Below, one piece after another: positions 47,745 to 56,972 of a stretch of 64,000 bases of DNA (positions are counted from its first letter, which is position 1; each line of letters opens with the position of its first letter). Under the pieces are notes generated by a model that saw only the letters and a program-made list of their open reading frames with translations, did not search any database and was not told the DNA's origin. The position numbers and the translations under genes were made by a program. The stretch is from Myxococcales bacterium (lineage in GTDB: Bacteria; Myxococcota_A; Polyangia; Haliangiales; Haliangiaceae): contig JAQBQE010000022.1 of the NCBI GenBank assembly GCA_028287135.1, positions 1 to 64,000 of the forward strand, read 5' to 3'.

Positions 47745-50700
47745 TCAGTAGCGCTTGCGCCAGAGCAGGTCGATTCCGTTGTAACCGCGGTCACCGATCA
47801 CGCCCTCGAGCATCACCCGGCGCGACAGCCAGTACTCGACCTCGCCCTCACCGGCATTCTCATCGGGGCGGGCCTCCAGACGGCGGCGATACGCGACGAA
47901 CAGCGACCGCGACAGCCACGAGCCGACCGTGATCGCCGCGCTGCTCGACGCGCCGGCTGCCTCGTACTTCAGGACGTCGATGTCGACCGGCAGCGCGTTG
48001 CGGACGTAGCCGCCGAGCTTGTTGGCGACGAACGAGGTCCCTGCCGAAGTGACCTTGTCCCGGGCACTGCCGCTCTGCGGATCGCCACTCGGCTCGCCGC
48101 CGAGCAAGAACCCGAGCAGCTGGCCCTGCGAATAGAGGCCCGGGGTGCTGCTCATGATCAGCTCGGGCTTGCTGAGCCGACCGCGGACCTGGGTGATGGT
48201 CGTCACGTCGGGGAAGTCGTGGGTGATGCGAAGATCGAGCAGCGGGTCGGTGGTGCCATCGAACCGGACCGCGGCGGTCTCGACCTGATAGCGGCGGCCG
48301 AACAGATCGAGGTCGGCGCGATCCGCCGCGATGTGACCGACGATGCCGACGTTCTCGGCATCGACCGAGACCGTCATCTTGCCCTTCAGCAGACCACGGA
48401 CCTCGGCGGACTCGAGGTACGTCGAATACAGCGTGATGTTGGCGATGAAGGTCGGCTTCTTCGGCGTCTCGCCCTCCTCCATCTTCATCGGTCGCTTGGT
48501 GACGCGCTTGCCGGTCATGAACACCATGTCGGAGGGCGCACCGACCGGCTTCAGCTTCTCGCCACGCGCCTTCGGGATCTTGATCGAGGCGTTGCGCACG
48601 GCCACGTCAGCGATCCACTTGTCACCGTCGCGGCGCAGCTTGGTCTCGACCCTCGCGTCGATGTCGGGCTCGACCGTGCCGATCGGCGAGATCTTGCGCA
48701 GCAGGATCGTCGCCTCGCCACCGGTCGGCTGCGCACCGTTCATCGCGATCGTGCTGGTGAGGTCGACGTCGCCATCGCCGAGCTTGCCGACGACCTTGAC
48801 CTGCAGGTTGTTGCCGACGAGGACATCGACCTTCGCGCGGCGCAGCGTCCCGATGTTCGGCGCGATCGGCAGCCGGGCATCCGACAGGTGGAGCTCGCCG
48901 GCGATCTTGGCCTTGACCGGATCGAGCCCGGTGACCTTGAGGTCGGCATCGAGCCGACCGGCCGCGCCACCCGCCGGTCCCGGTGCAAACACGAGCAGCG
49001 GCACGAGGTCGAATGCCTTGGCCTTGATCGTGACGGAGCCCTTGTCGAGCGCGGTCGGGCTGCCGGTCGCGATGACCTGCAACATGCCGTTCTGCTGGGT
49101 CCCGTTGATCGCGAGCTTGCCGGTCACGCCGTCCCACCCCGCGTCGATCGAGATCTTCTCGATCGTCTTGATCGGCTTGTGGTTCGGGCCCGGCGGAACC
49201 TGGAGGCCGAGGCCGACGAGGTTGGCAGTCAGCGTCGGCTTGCCGACCGTGCCCGCGACCTTGACCAGACCCTTGATCGTGCCGCCGATGATCTCCGTGC
49301 GGCCGAACACGTTGAGCAGCACCGGCGCCGGCGCGGTCGGGATCGTCGCGGTGACGGCGAGTGGCATCTGGAGCACGGCCTTCGGATCGGCGCGCATCTG
49401 GTCCATCGTCACCGGGACGGTGCCGCGGAGGTCGAGCAACGTCGCCGACTTCGCGCGGACCGCGAGGGTGGTGTTGGCCGACGTTCCATCGATCGCGACG
49501 GCGAAGTGCGCCTGCACCGGCTCGGCGATCGGCGTGCCGCGCAGATCATTGAGGTCGACGGCGACCTGCGCGCTGCGCATCGCCTCGGACAGCTCCGCCG
49601 AGAAGCTCGCCCTCCCCCGCAGATCGGTGGTCAGGTGGAACCGGTCGAGCAGTCCTGGCTCGATGTTGACGTTGTCGACGCGAACGGTGGCGCCGCGCAT
49701 CGCGGCCGGGCCGAGCGCCTTCCACGCCGCAGGATCGAACAGGTGCCCGGGCATCCCGAGCCGCGCGATCACCTCGAAGTCGCCGATTCCACCGACGGTG
49801 CCGGTCAGCATCGGGCTGAGCTCGTCGGGCGCGGTCTGCGACATCCGGAAGTCGGCGTCGACCCCACCGGTGCCTGCGAGCGCGGGCACCATGACGTCGC
49901 GGATCTTGATGATGCCGCCGGTCTCCTTCGCGGTGATCTGGACGTCGCCGTCGAGCGTTCCCGACAGCTCGCCCTTCTTGCCGGCGAGCTCGGCCAGCTG
50001 ACCGAGATCGACGCGCTCGAAGCTGACGCGCGCCTGGCGGATGACGTCGCGGTGGAGGTGCTTCCACATCTCGACGTTGGCAATGTCCTTCGGCGCATCG
50101 ACATCGAGCTGGATGCTGGCGGTGCCGACCCGCAGGCTCGACGCCTTCGCATCGACCGTGAGCTGGTCGGCCGCGGCGTGCACCTTGACGTCGGCGTCGA
50201 GCGTGAGCGTGCGTGGATCGGCCGCGATGCCCTTCGCGGAGATCGCGACGTCGCCGCCCCAGCGGTTGTCCTTGCGCGTGACATCGACGTGCGCATCGAC
50301 GCTGCCGCGATACGCGGGGCTGATGTTGTCGAGCGCGATGCCCGTGGCGTCGACCTTGGCGACGAGGTCACCCGCGTTGCGACCCGCGCGATCCATGAAG
50401 GCCTCGATCGAGATCTTGCCGTTGGCGCCGGCGCTCACGAGATCGCGGAGCACGAGCTGCTCGGGTCCGACCTCGAGGTGACCGGTCTTGCCGTACCAGT
50501 TGCCGCCGCTGCCGGCGCGGATGTGGTGGTTCTGGATGTCGATCATGACGACGTCACCCGTGCCGGGCGGCGTGACCAGCGCATCGACATCGAGAAGCCA
50601 GGGGCTCTGCTTCGGCCGCGACCGCACCGCGACCGCGATCCGACCGTCGGGACGATTCGCTGCATCGACCTCGAGCTGGCCGAGGTGCATGTCGTTGCGG

Positions 50701-52223
50701 ATGATGTCCTGGAGCCTGAGCTCCATCTTGCCGCGCGGCTGCTTGGGGAGCTGGCTCGCGTCGACCGCGAGATCGAGCGATGCGACGGACAGTCCCTTCA
50801 TGCGCAGCCGCTTGCCCTTGATCCGACCTTCGATCGCGAGGTTCGGCGCCGGGGAGACCTGACCACTCGCGGCGAGGTTCACGCTGATCGCACCACGCAG
50901 GGGCGCCTTGCCGCCGGTGGCCGCTGCGGGGTTCGAGGTGGACGCGACGAGCGTGCCGCGATCGAGCGTGATGGTCTCGCCGATCTTCTTGATGTTGGCG
51001 GCGAGCGTCGCCTTCAGGCCCTCGCCCTCGAGTGCGACCACGGTACCCGCGCGCTGGCCATCCGTGGTGAATCCGATCTGGACGTAGGCGTTCGGTGCAC
51101 CGAGCAGCTCACCCCACGCGGTGATCATGCCGCTCGCGACCGGGAGCTCGCCGGGTGCACGGCCCATCGCCCCGTCGAAGATCACCATGCCGCCGCCGTG
51201 ACCTTCGACCTTGCCCTGGCTCAGTGCCGTGAGGTCGAGATCGCCCGACGCGATGACGCCCATCGCGCGCTGCTTCGCCAGGTCGGCGCTCAGCATCGCG
51301 CGCACCGGCGTCGGTCCGAGCTGGCCGATCATCGAGATCGCGGTGAACGGCGCGGTCTCCGACGACGCGGAGATCGCGACCGCGATGTCCGCGGGCAGCT
51401 TCACGGTCGGGACGAGCTTCGCGACCTCGGCCGCGGGCGCGTTGACGACGAGCGTGCCGTCGATGATCGGCGACCGCCCGACGTCACCGGGGACAAACCG
51501 GATCGCCTGGCCGGCGATCACCACGCCGCCGAGGATCGCGGTCATCGACGGGACGCTGGTGACGCCTTCCTCGGTGTGGAGCACCGCATCGACCGCAAGC
51601 GGCGCCGTCTTCTCGCGCCACTGAGCGCGCAACGAGACATTGGCGTCGAGTGGCTTGCCGTTCGGCATGTGTGCCGCGGCGTAGATCGTGATGTCGTCGA
51701 GGTTGTAGACGCGGTCCTTGGTCCCGGTATCGAACGAGATGTGGCTGCGCTTGACCTGGATATCCGGGATGTCGACGCTCCAGCCCGACGACGGCCCGCT
51801 CGGCTTCATCATGTTCGCGACGTTGAGCTGGCCGTTCGCATCGCGCTTGATCGCGACGTCGAGCTGATCGATGACGAGGCCGAGGACACGCGCCTGCTTG
51901 GAGACCAGCGGCATGAGGCCGACCTTGACCTTGACGCTGCCGATGGTGATCGCCGGCTTCTTGTCGGGACCGTTGATCACGATACCCTTCAGGTAGAGGT
52001 CCCCGAACGGGCTGCCTTCGACGGCGGCGATGCTGCCGCCCCCGATGAACTTGCCGTTGAGCTGCGCCTCGACCTGCTTGCGGATCACATTGCGGCCGTA
52101 GTCGGTGTGCAGGGTGATCACCACCGCCGCGACGGCGATCACGATCAGGGCGCCGAGCCCGAGGAGGATGCGCTTGACCCAGCGCCGGCCGCGATGGCGA
52201 TGCGCGTGTTCCGTCGTCGACAT
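47745..52223 (-). CDS. TamB-like translocation/assembly protein, copy 1
   Basis: This is a 1492-residue paralogue of the protein at 41376-45806. It has one N-terminal helix (ILLGLGALIVIAVAAVVITL) after a basic His/Arg segment, a long beta-taco region, and a C-terminal TamB domain with FLLGGEPSGDP and the end GIDLLWRKRY. Both copies share the order helix, IRKQVEAQL-like stretch, VEGSPFGDLYLKG versus LEGSVFGTLTVRD, and the C-terminal signature, so they come from a duplication. It overlaps the stop of its Omp85 partner by one base (TGATG). The likely role is transfer of lipids or outer-membrane proteins across the periplasm. Confidence 0.88.
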   Translation of the reverse strand: MSTTEHAHRHRGRRWVKRILLGLGALIVIAVAAVVITLHTDYGRNVIRKQVEAQLNGKFIGGGSIAAVEGSPFGDLYLKGIVINGPDKKPAITIGSVKVKVGLMPLVSKQARVLGLVIDQLDVAIKRDANGQLNVANMMKPSGPSSGWSVDIPDIQVKRSHISFDTGTKDRVYNLDDITIYAAAHMPNGKPLDANVSLRAQWREKTAPLAVDAVLHTEEGVTSVPSMTAILGGVVIAGQAIRFVPGDVGRSPIIDGTLVVNAPAAEVAKLVPTVKLPADIAVAISASSETAPFTAISMIGQLGPTPVRAMLSADLAKQRAMGVIASGDLDLTALSQGKVEGHGGGMVIFDGAMGRAPGELPVASGMITAWGELLGAPNAYVQIGFTTDGQRAGTVVALEGEGLKATLAANIKKIGETITLDRGTLVASTSNPAAATGGKAPLRGAISVNLAASGQVSPAPNLAIEGRIKGKRLRMKGLSVASLDLAVDASQLPKQPRGKMELRLQDIIRNDMHLGQLEVDAANRPDGRIAVAVRSRPKQSPWLLDVDALVTPPGTGDVVMIDIQNHHIRAGSGGNWYGKTGHLEVGPEQLVLRDLVSAGANGKISIEAFMDRAGRNAGDLVAKVDATGIALDNISPAYRGSVDAHVDVTRKDNRWGGDVAISAKGIAADPRTLTLDADVKVHAAADQLTVDAKASSLRVGTASIQLDVDAPKDIANVEMWKHLHRDVIRQARVSFERVDLGQLAELAGKKGELSGTLDGDVQITAKETGGIIKIRDVMVPALAGTGGVDADFRMSQTAPDELSPMLTGTVGGIGDFEVIARLGMPGHLFDPAAWKALGPAAMRGATVRVDNVNIEPGLLDRFHLTTDLRGRASFSAELSEAMRSAQVAVDLNDLRGTPIAEPVQAHFAVAIDGTSANTTLAVRAKSATLLDLRGTVPVTMDQMRADPKAVLQMPLAVTATIPTAPAPVLLNVFGRTEIIGGTIKGLVKVAGTVGKPTLTANLVGLGLQVPPGPNHKPIKTIEKISIDAGWDGVTGKLAINGTQQNGMLQVIATGSPTALDKGSVTIKAKAFDLVPLLVFAPGPAGGAAGRLDADLKVTGLDPVKAKIAGELHLSDARLPIAPNIGTLRRAKVDVLVGNNLQVKVVGKLGDGDVDLTSTIAMNGAQPTGGEATILLRKISPIGTVEPDIDARVETKLRRDGDKWIADVAVRNASIKIPKARGEKLKPVGAPSDMVFMTGKRVTKRPMKMEEGETPKKPTFIANITLYSTYLESAEVRGLLKGKMTVSVDAENVGIVGHIAADRADLDLFGRRYQVETAAVRFDGTTDPLLDLRITHDFPDVTTITQVRGRLSKPELIMSSTPGLYSQGQLLGFLLGGEPSGDPQSGSARDKVTSAGTSFVANKLGGYVRNALPVDIDVLKYEAAGASSSAAITVGSWLSRSLFVAYRRRLEARPDENAGEGEVEYWLSRRVMLEGVIGDRGYNGIDLLWRKRY

Positions 52224-54124
52224 CAGAATGCCTCCCCGAGGCTCAGGTGGAACGCGAACTTCGAGTCCGGGTCCGGGTTCATGCCGCCCTTGCGGTTCAG
52301 GCGATAGCCAAAGTCCGCACGCACCGGACCGACGATGGTCAGCAGCCGGGCGCCGATGCCGGCGGCCCAGTGAAGATTGCCGAGATCGAGGTCGCTGTAC
52401 GTCTCCGTGACGTCACCACCATCGAGGAACACCACGCCACCGAGCGGCATCTCCTTGATCTCGGTGATCGGGATGCGGGCCTCGATGCTGGTCTGCAGCA
52501 TCCCGCCGCCGCCGTAGGGAATCGAGCGCAGGTCGCCGTCGACGAGGCCGATCGCGCTCGGGGCGAGCTTGCGCTCCGAGAACCCGCGATGGCTCGAGGA
52601 GCCACCGGAGAAGAACCGCTCGGTCGGCGCGAGATCGCCGAACGTGGCGCCGGTCCGCACCTTGCCGGCCAGCACGGCGCCGCGGAGCAGCGGCACGTAG
52701 CCGCGGACCTCGGGGACGACCTGCACGTACTCGTAGTTGCTGCCGGCGTACTTGGTGGCCTCGGCGACCCGGACCTCCGCGAACGCACCGAGCGTCGGCG
52801 TCAGCGGATGGTCGCGAAGGTCGAGCGAGACCGCCTGCGTGTACGCACCGACGACCTCGGTGTCGTTGAGGTTCAGCTGCATGCGCAGCGACTCGTCGAG
52901 CAGCGGATGGAAGTTGCGGAAGTCCGCCTGCTCGATGCCCCAGCCGACCTGGAGCTGCAACTTGTCCCAGCCGAGCGGCGTCGAGAACCCGACGCGGGCG
53001 CGCGGGCCGTACGCCGTGTACGCCTCGTACGCGACGTAGTTGTACCCGCCTTCGACCTCGCCCTTCGAGTACGTCCAGAAGACGTCCTGGCGCTCGAGCT
53101 TGGCGAGAGCGCGGATGCGCGGCTCGTAGCCACTGGCATCGCGGAGCATCGCGTACGCCGGGCGGAGCTCGATGCTCGCGGTGTCCATCGGAAACGGCCA
53201 GCCGGCCACCGAATAGGCGACGCGACCGCGGACCTCGTAGGTCGCAGGATCGACACCGAAGCCGCCGCCGAGCTTGACCTCGTGGCGAGCTCCCTCGGAG
53301 ACGTCGACCTTCATCGCGACGACCGGGTTGGTGGGATCCGACTTCTCGGGCTGGACGCGAACGGTCGAGAACCGACCGAGGCCGTAGAGCGCCCGCTGCG
53401 TCGCCGCGATCGCTGCCGTCGAGTACTGCTGCCCGGGCTCGAACTGCAGCCGGTTCTCGACAGCGTCGCGGAGCGGACCGTCGATGCCAGTGACCTCGAT
53501 CGGACCGAACCGGGACTTCGGTCCCGTGGTGTAGTCGAGCTGCACGATCGCCGTGTGGTTCGCGCGATCCGCGACCACCTTGGTGTCGAGCTTGACGTGC
53601 GCGTAGCCTGCGTCCTCGACGACGTTCTTCAGGCCCTCCTTCGCCTCGTCGTAGATCTCGTACTCGAACGGCGCATTGTCCGCGAGCGGCAGCGCCGCGC
53701 GGACCTTGCTCACTGGCAGCTCGGGATCCTGGGGCAGACCGTTGATGACGACCCGCGTGCGTGCGCGGATGCCTTCCTCGACCGTGTAGATCACGGTGGT
53801 CGCGTTCTGCTTGGTCTCGACCCGCGAGCGGACGTCGACCGAGAGAAAGCCTTTGCGCAGGTACTCGCCGCGGATCCGATCTTCGTCGACCTGCACCAGG
53901 TAGGGGTCGGGCGCGCGACCGCGCTGCTGTGTGCGCCGAAGTCCCAGGCCGGTGACCAGGGTCTTGTCCTTGATCGTCTTGTTGCCCTCGACCTGGATCG
54001 ACTTGAGCCACTCTTCGCCAGGCCGGCGCGGACCGGGGGTGCTCGAGCTACAGCCGACCAGGGTGAGCGCGAGCGCCACGCCCCCGGTCAGAAAGGAGAA
54101 TCGTTTTCTAGGTGCCGCCAGCAT
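52223..54124 (-). CDS. Omp85-family outer membrane protein with lipobox, copy 1
   Basis: The 633-residue product is a paralogue of the Omp85 at 45806-47692. POTRA-like repeats (IQVEGNKTIKDKTLVTGLGL, VINGLPQDPELPVSKVRAALP) are followed by a barrel with HRGF in GGSSSHRGFSERKL and an aromatic end (LSLGEAF). The N-terminus has a lipoprotein signal (GGVALALTLVGC, lipid Cys25). ATG 54124 has AAGGA upstream; a TTG at 54163 would only add 13 residues. It is the first gene of the four-gene cluster Omp85-TamB-Omp85-TamB. The intrinsic terminator 70 bases upstream means the cluster needs its own promoter between about 54125 and 54190. Confidence 0.9.
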   Translation of the reverse strand: MLAAPRKRFSFLTGGVALALTLVGCSSSTPGPRRPGEEWLKSIQVEGNKTIKDKTLVTGLGLRRTQQRGRAPDPYLVQVDEDRIRGEYLRKGFLSVDVRSRVETKQNATTVIYTVEEGIRARTRVVINGLPQDPELPVSKVRAALPLADNAPFEYEIYDEAKEGLKNVVEDAGYAHVKLDTKVVADRANHTAIVQLDYTTGPKSRFGPIEVTGIDGPLRDAVENRLQFEPGQQYSTAAIAATQRALYGLGRFSTVRVQPEKSDPTNPVVAMKVDVSEGARHEVKLGGGFGVDPATYEVRGRVAYSVAGWPFPMDTASIELRPAYAMLRDASGYEPRIRALAKLERQDVFWTYSKGEVEGGYNYVAYEAYTAYGPRARVGFSTPLGWDKLQLQVGWGIEQADFRNFHPLLDESLRMQLNLNDTEVVGAYTQAVSLDLRDHPLTPTLGAFAEVRVAEATKYAGSNYEYVQVVPEVRGYVPLLRGAVLAGKVRTGATFGDLAPTERFFSGGSSSHRGFSERKLAPSAIGLVDGDLRSIPYGGGGMLQTSIEARIPITEIKEMPLGGVVFLDGGDVTETYSDLDLGNLHWAAGIGARLLTIVGPVRADFGYRLNRKGGMNPDPDSKFAFHLSLGEAF

Positions 54125-54191
54125 CGGTTTCGGAATCCTTCGCAAGATCGATACCGACGCCAAACCCCTGAATGGCTGGGTCTAGACGTAC

Positions 54192-54224
54192 AAAAACGTA
54201 GCGGGCTCGTGCGAGCCCGCTACG
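54192..54224 (-). terminator. Intrinsic terminator
   Basis: A 13-base perfect inverted repeat (cgtagcgggctcg at 54197-54209, paired with 54212-54224; two unpaired bases at the centre) is followed on the minus strand by TTTTTG. It ends transcription of the small stress-type genes at 54257-55220. The stem is G+C-rich and near-symmetric, but only the minus strand has the T tract. Confidence 0.9.
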
Positions 54225-54256
54225 CCATGCGCGATCGTCACAACCGTCAGCGCGGT

Positions 54257-54577
54257 TCACCTCGAGGGGTGAACGTGGTCACGGTCGCGTTCGGACTTCG
54301 TGCGAAGCATTCCAACGAGAACCGGGACCGCAATCAGTGCGAGCAACACCGCGCCCACCCGGGTGGCCGTGCCACCCGCGAGGAACATGAACGCGAGCAG
54401 CATCGCCAGCATCACCGAGAACAGAGCCGTGAGTCCGACGACCGGGTGAGGGACGCCGTCTGGCTCACGGTCGAGATCTTCCGTGGGCGCCAGCTTCGAA
54501 TCGTCGCGCACCGGGTTATGCGGCTCGTGGCCGACGTCCGGTGGCCGAAGGATCGGATGTGTTGACGTGATCGCCAT
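54257..54577 (-). CDS. Small two-helix membrane protein
   Basis: This 106-residue protein has a polar N-terminal half and two helices (VVGLTALFSVMLAMLLAFMFLAG and VGAVLLALIAVPVLVGML), then a basic His-containing tail. I do not recognise a family; it resembles small stress-associated membrane proteins. ATG 54577 has AGAGG six bases upstream. It lies 16 bases after the GlsB-like gene and is the last gene before the terminator at 54192-54224. Confidence 0.75.
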   Translation of the reverse strand: MAITSTHPILRPPDVGHEPHNPVRDDSKLAPTEDLDREPDGVPHPVVGLTALFSVMLAMLLAFMFLAGGTATRVGAVLLALIAVPVLVGMLRTKSERDRDHVHPSR

Positions 54578-54593
54578 CAGCAACCTCTTTCAT

Positions 54594-54857
54594 TCACCAG
54601 GCAGTGCGGGCACGACGGCCCACGACTGCGCGGTAAATCGCCAGGAGAATGACTGCGCCAATGACGGAGGCAATGATGCCCGGGCCGTCGCCGTACTCGT
54701 ACCAGCCGAGCGCGTGGCCCAGCATGCCGGCAATGAACGAGCCCGCGATTCCGAGGAGGACGGTCACGATCGCGCCGCCCGGATCCTTGCCCGGCATCAC
54801 GAGCTTCGCGAGTGCACCGACCACGAGACCGATGAGGAGAGTCCACAAGATATGCAT
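54594..54857 (-). CDS. GlsB/YeaQ/YmgE-family stress-response membrane protein
   Basis: The 87-residue product has three helices with the family pattern: LIGLVVGALAKLVMPGKDPGG near the start, VTVLLGIAGSFIAGMLGHALGWY in the middle, and IIASVIGAVILLAIYR near the end. Members are small envelope stress proteins of uncertain function (the transglycosylase-associated label is historical). AAAGGA eight bases upstream supports ATG 54857. It sits between two small genes on the same strand, together forming a stress-type operon. Confidence 0.9.
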   Translation of the reverse strand: MHILWTLLIGLVVGALAKLVMPGKDPGGAIVTVLLGIAGSFIAGMLGHALGWYEYGDGPGIIASVIGAVILLAIYRAVVGRRARTAW

Positions 54858-54887
54858 GACAGTGTTCCTTTGAGGTTGGGGTTGCGA

Positions 54888-55220
54888 TTACCGGTCGTTC
54901 CGACCAAGACGTGACCGAACGCGATCGACGACGCGCTCCACGATGGGACGCACGCGATCGATCACGGTGCGACCCTTCGCCACGAGCTCATCGACCGACA
55001 CGCGTGCCGGATGCGGTCCCTTGCGAGCAGCCTTCTCCGCACGTGCGGCGTCCTGCGGCTCGCTCTCGACGTAGTGCGCAGCCTCGCGCGCGGCTTCCTC
55101 GACCTTGCCGTCCGCGACGAACTCGCGAACTTCACGGTTGTAGTGCCGAGCGGAGATCTTGTCGCCCTCGCCCTGATTGGGGCCCGCACCTGGGCCTTGA
55201 TGCGTGTTGTGGGTCTTCAT
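54888..55220 (-). CDS. Small charged protein, stress-operon partner
   Basis: This 110-residue protein is not recognised. The centre is charged and helical (YNREVREFVADGKVEEAAREAAHYVES), and the C-terminus is basic (VIDRVRPIVERVVDRVRSRLGR), so nucleic acid or membrane-surface binding is possible. ATG 55220 (MKTHNTHQGPG) is the start; the frame runs further up but with Arg-rich, unbiased sequence. It lies 30 bases upstream of the GlsB-like gene, suggesting co-expression. Confidence 0.7.
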   Translation of the reverse strand: MKTHNTHQGPGAGPNQGEGDKISARHYNREVREFVADGKVEEAAREAAHYVESEPQDAARAEKAARKGPHPARVSVDELVAKGRTVIDRVRPIVERVVDRVRSRLGRNDR

Positions 55221-55655
55221 GCCACCGGGATGAGCACCCGCCGTGCCACCCCGGTCTCGACCCCGTGACCTCACGACCGCGCCAGCGGCGCCCTGCGGAC
55301 GTGCGCGGTCGCCCGCTGTGCGCGGTGGTCTACCGCTTCGGCTGAACATTTCTTCTGATCGTCCTCCAGCGCGCGCTCGCCGAGACGGGCGACGACCACC
55401 TCCTCGATCCAGCGGGCGACGTGCGCCGTTGACCGGCCGCAAACCCGACGGTGACACCGTCGGGCGGCGGCACCAGCTCGGCGAGCCGGGCGACGACGTC
55501 CGCGATCACCAGATCAGCATTGTTCGTACCCGTCTCGAGCACCCCGCCCACCGGCAGACACCGCGTACGCGGGCAACGATCGCAGGACGATCGCCAGACC
55601 GAACGGTTAGCGACGCACGGCCGCGACGAGCGGGGACCGAAGCAACTCCCTGGGA
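55221..55655. other. Non-coding or degenerate stretch between the stress genes and pncA
   Basis: I find no complete gene in these 435 bases. On the minus strand, two partial frames look protein-like: NNADLVIADVVARLAELVPP in one and AHVARWIEEVVVARLGERA in another. A frameshift near 55435 would join them. This could be the remnant of a broken gene. No start signal or known family is visible, so I do not call it as a gene. It must also hold the promoter for the 55220-54257 genes. Confidence 0.35.
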
Positions 55656-56273
55656 TCAGGCGCCGATCGCGCCGCTCTCGACGAAGTGGACGCCCGCGGC
55701 GCGCATCTCCTCGATCGCCGCGTCGCCGTCGCCGGGGTGGAGATCGACCGCGCGACAGCCATCCTCGATCACCCAGACGTCGAACCCGAGCTCCTTGGCA
55801 TCGAGCGCGGTCCACTTCACGCAGTAGTCGGTGGCAAGACCCATGACGTAGACCTGCTTGATCCAGCGCTCGTTGAGGTACTTGTCGAGCCCGGTCGACT
55901 TCTTCTTCCCGTTGTCGAAGAACGCGCTGTAGCTGTCGATCTCCGGATCGGTGCCCTTCTTGAACAGGTCCGTGACCTTGCTGCGATCGATGCCAGCGTG
56001 GATCTCGGCGCCCGGCGTCTCCTGCACGCAGTGCGCGGGCCACATCGTCTGCTTGACCCCGTTGACCTCGACGATGTCGCCCGGCTTGGTCCCGGGATTG
56101 TTCACGGCGAAGCTCTTGTGCTCCGCGGGATGCCAGTCCTGCGTCACCACGACCGTGCTGAAGTGCGGCATCACGCGATTGGCGATCGCGATCGTCTCGT
56201 CGCCCCGCGGGACCGCGAGCGCACCACCGGGACAGAAGTCGTATTGCAGATCGACGAGGATCAGGGCGCGCAT
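55656..56273 (-). CDS. pncA: Nicotinamidase
   Basis: The 205-residue product is a cysteine-hydrolase-type nicotinamidase. It shows the Asp of LILVDLQYDF, metal-binding DWHPAEHKSF, the WPAHCVQ segment, and the catalytic Cys in GLATDYCVKWTALDA. It deamidates nicotinamide to nicotinate, the first step of the salvage route to NAD completed by pncB and nadE in the same operon. ATG 56273 is chosen; a GTG six bases upstream is also possible and neither has a clear ribosome site. It follows nrtR by 9 bases and is the last gene of the operon. Confidence 0.93.
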   Translation of the reverse strand: MRALILVDLQYDFCPGGALAVPRGDETIAIANRVMPHFSTVVVTQDWHPAEHKSFAVNNPGTKPGDIVEVNGVKQTMWPAHCVQETPGAEIHAGIDRSKVTDLFKKGTDPEIDSYSAFFDNGKKKSTGLDKYLNERWIKQVYVMGLATDYCVKWTALDAKELGFDVWVIEDGCRAVDLHPGDGDAAIEEMRAAGVHFVESGAIGA

Positions 56274-56282
56274 GCCCACAGC

Positions 56283-56972
56283 TTATATCGAGAGCTCGAA
56301 CCCTTGCTTGGCCAGGCGGTCGTACTTGCGTCGATCGAAGCGATACAGCCGCGCTGCGCGGTGTCGCACACCCTGCTCCACCTCGTCGGTCTCGACGACC
56401 AGATCGAGCGACAGGATCTTCTTTCGGAAGTTTCGCTTGTCGAGCTCGGTGCCCAGGATGATCTCGTACAGGCGCTGCAGCTGGGTCAGCGAGAACCGCG
56501 GCGGCAACAGCTCGAACCCGACGGGCGCGTAGCGGACCTTACCGCGCAGCCGCTCGTGTGCGCGTGCCACGATCTCCGCGTGATCGAACGCGAGCTTGGG
56601 CAGATCATCGAGCGAGAACCAGCCCACACCCATCGCGTCGGTCGCCGCGCGGATCCGATGGTCGCTGAGCTTGGCGAGTGCGTAGTACGCGATCGTGACC
56701 ACCCGCTCTCGCGGATCGCGATCGAGGGCACCGAACGTGTAGAGCTGCTCGAGGTAGATCTCGGAGACACCGGCTTCTTCCTCGAGCTCGCGGCGAGCAG
56801 CCTCGTCGAGCGTCTCGTCCAGCCGCACGAACCCACCGGGCAGCGCCCACGTGTGCTGGAACGGCTGCAGCTTGCGCTGGATCAGCAGGACCTTGAGGTC
56901 CTTCTCGTCCAGCCCGAACACGACGCAGTCGACGGCGACCGCGGCACGCGCATATTCGTACGAAAAGCTCAT
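56283..56972 (-). CDS. nrtR: NrtR-type Nudix-domain transcriptional regulator of NAD metabolism
   Basis: The 229-residue product has an N-terminal Nudix domain (about 10-145) and a C-terminal winged-helix part ([29 protein letters not shown], then LYRFD). This layout is that of NrtR, a repressor that binds ADP-ribose or related NAD products. The Nudix box is intact (GFVRLDE...RELEEEAGV), so it may keep hydrolase activity, unlike many family members. The gene overlaps nadE by four bases and sits inside the salvage operon it probably controls. The candidate operator at 61428-61450 lies at the head of the operon. Confidence 0.9.
   Translation of the reverse strand: MSFSYEYARAAVAVDCVVFGLDEKDLKVLLIQRKLQPFQHTWALPGGFVRLDETLDEAARRELEEEAGVSEIYLEQLYTFGALDRDPRERVVTIAYYALAKLSDHRIRAATDAMGVGWFSLDDLPKLAFDHAEIVARAHERLRGKVRYAPVGFELLPPRFSLTQLQRLYEIILGTELDKRNFRKKILSLDLVVETDEVEQGVRHRAARLYRFDRRKYDRLAKQGFELSI

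Noticed and set aside
47526..52307. Plus-strand open frame of 1593 codons opposite the first TamB gene
   Set aside because: It is antisense to a gene with clear domains and codon bias; the translation is Arg/Asp/Leu-rich without motifs, as expected for the complement of biased GC-rich coding DNA.
55243..55827. Plus-strand frame of 194 codons over the start of the pncA region
   Set aside because: Arg/Pro-rich without start context, and it overlaps pncA coding sequence on the other strand.
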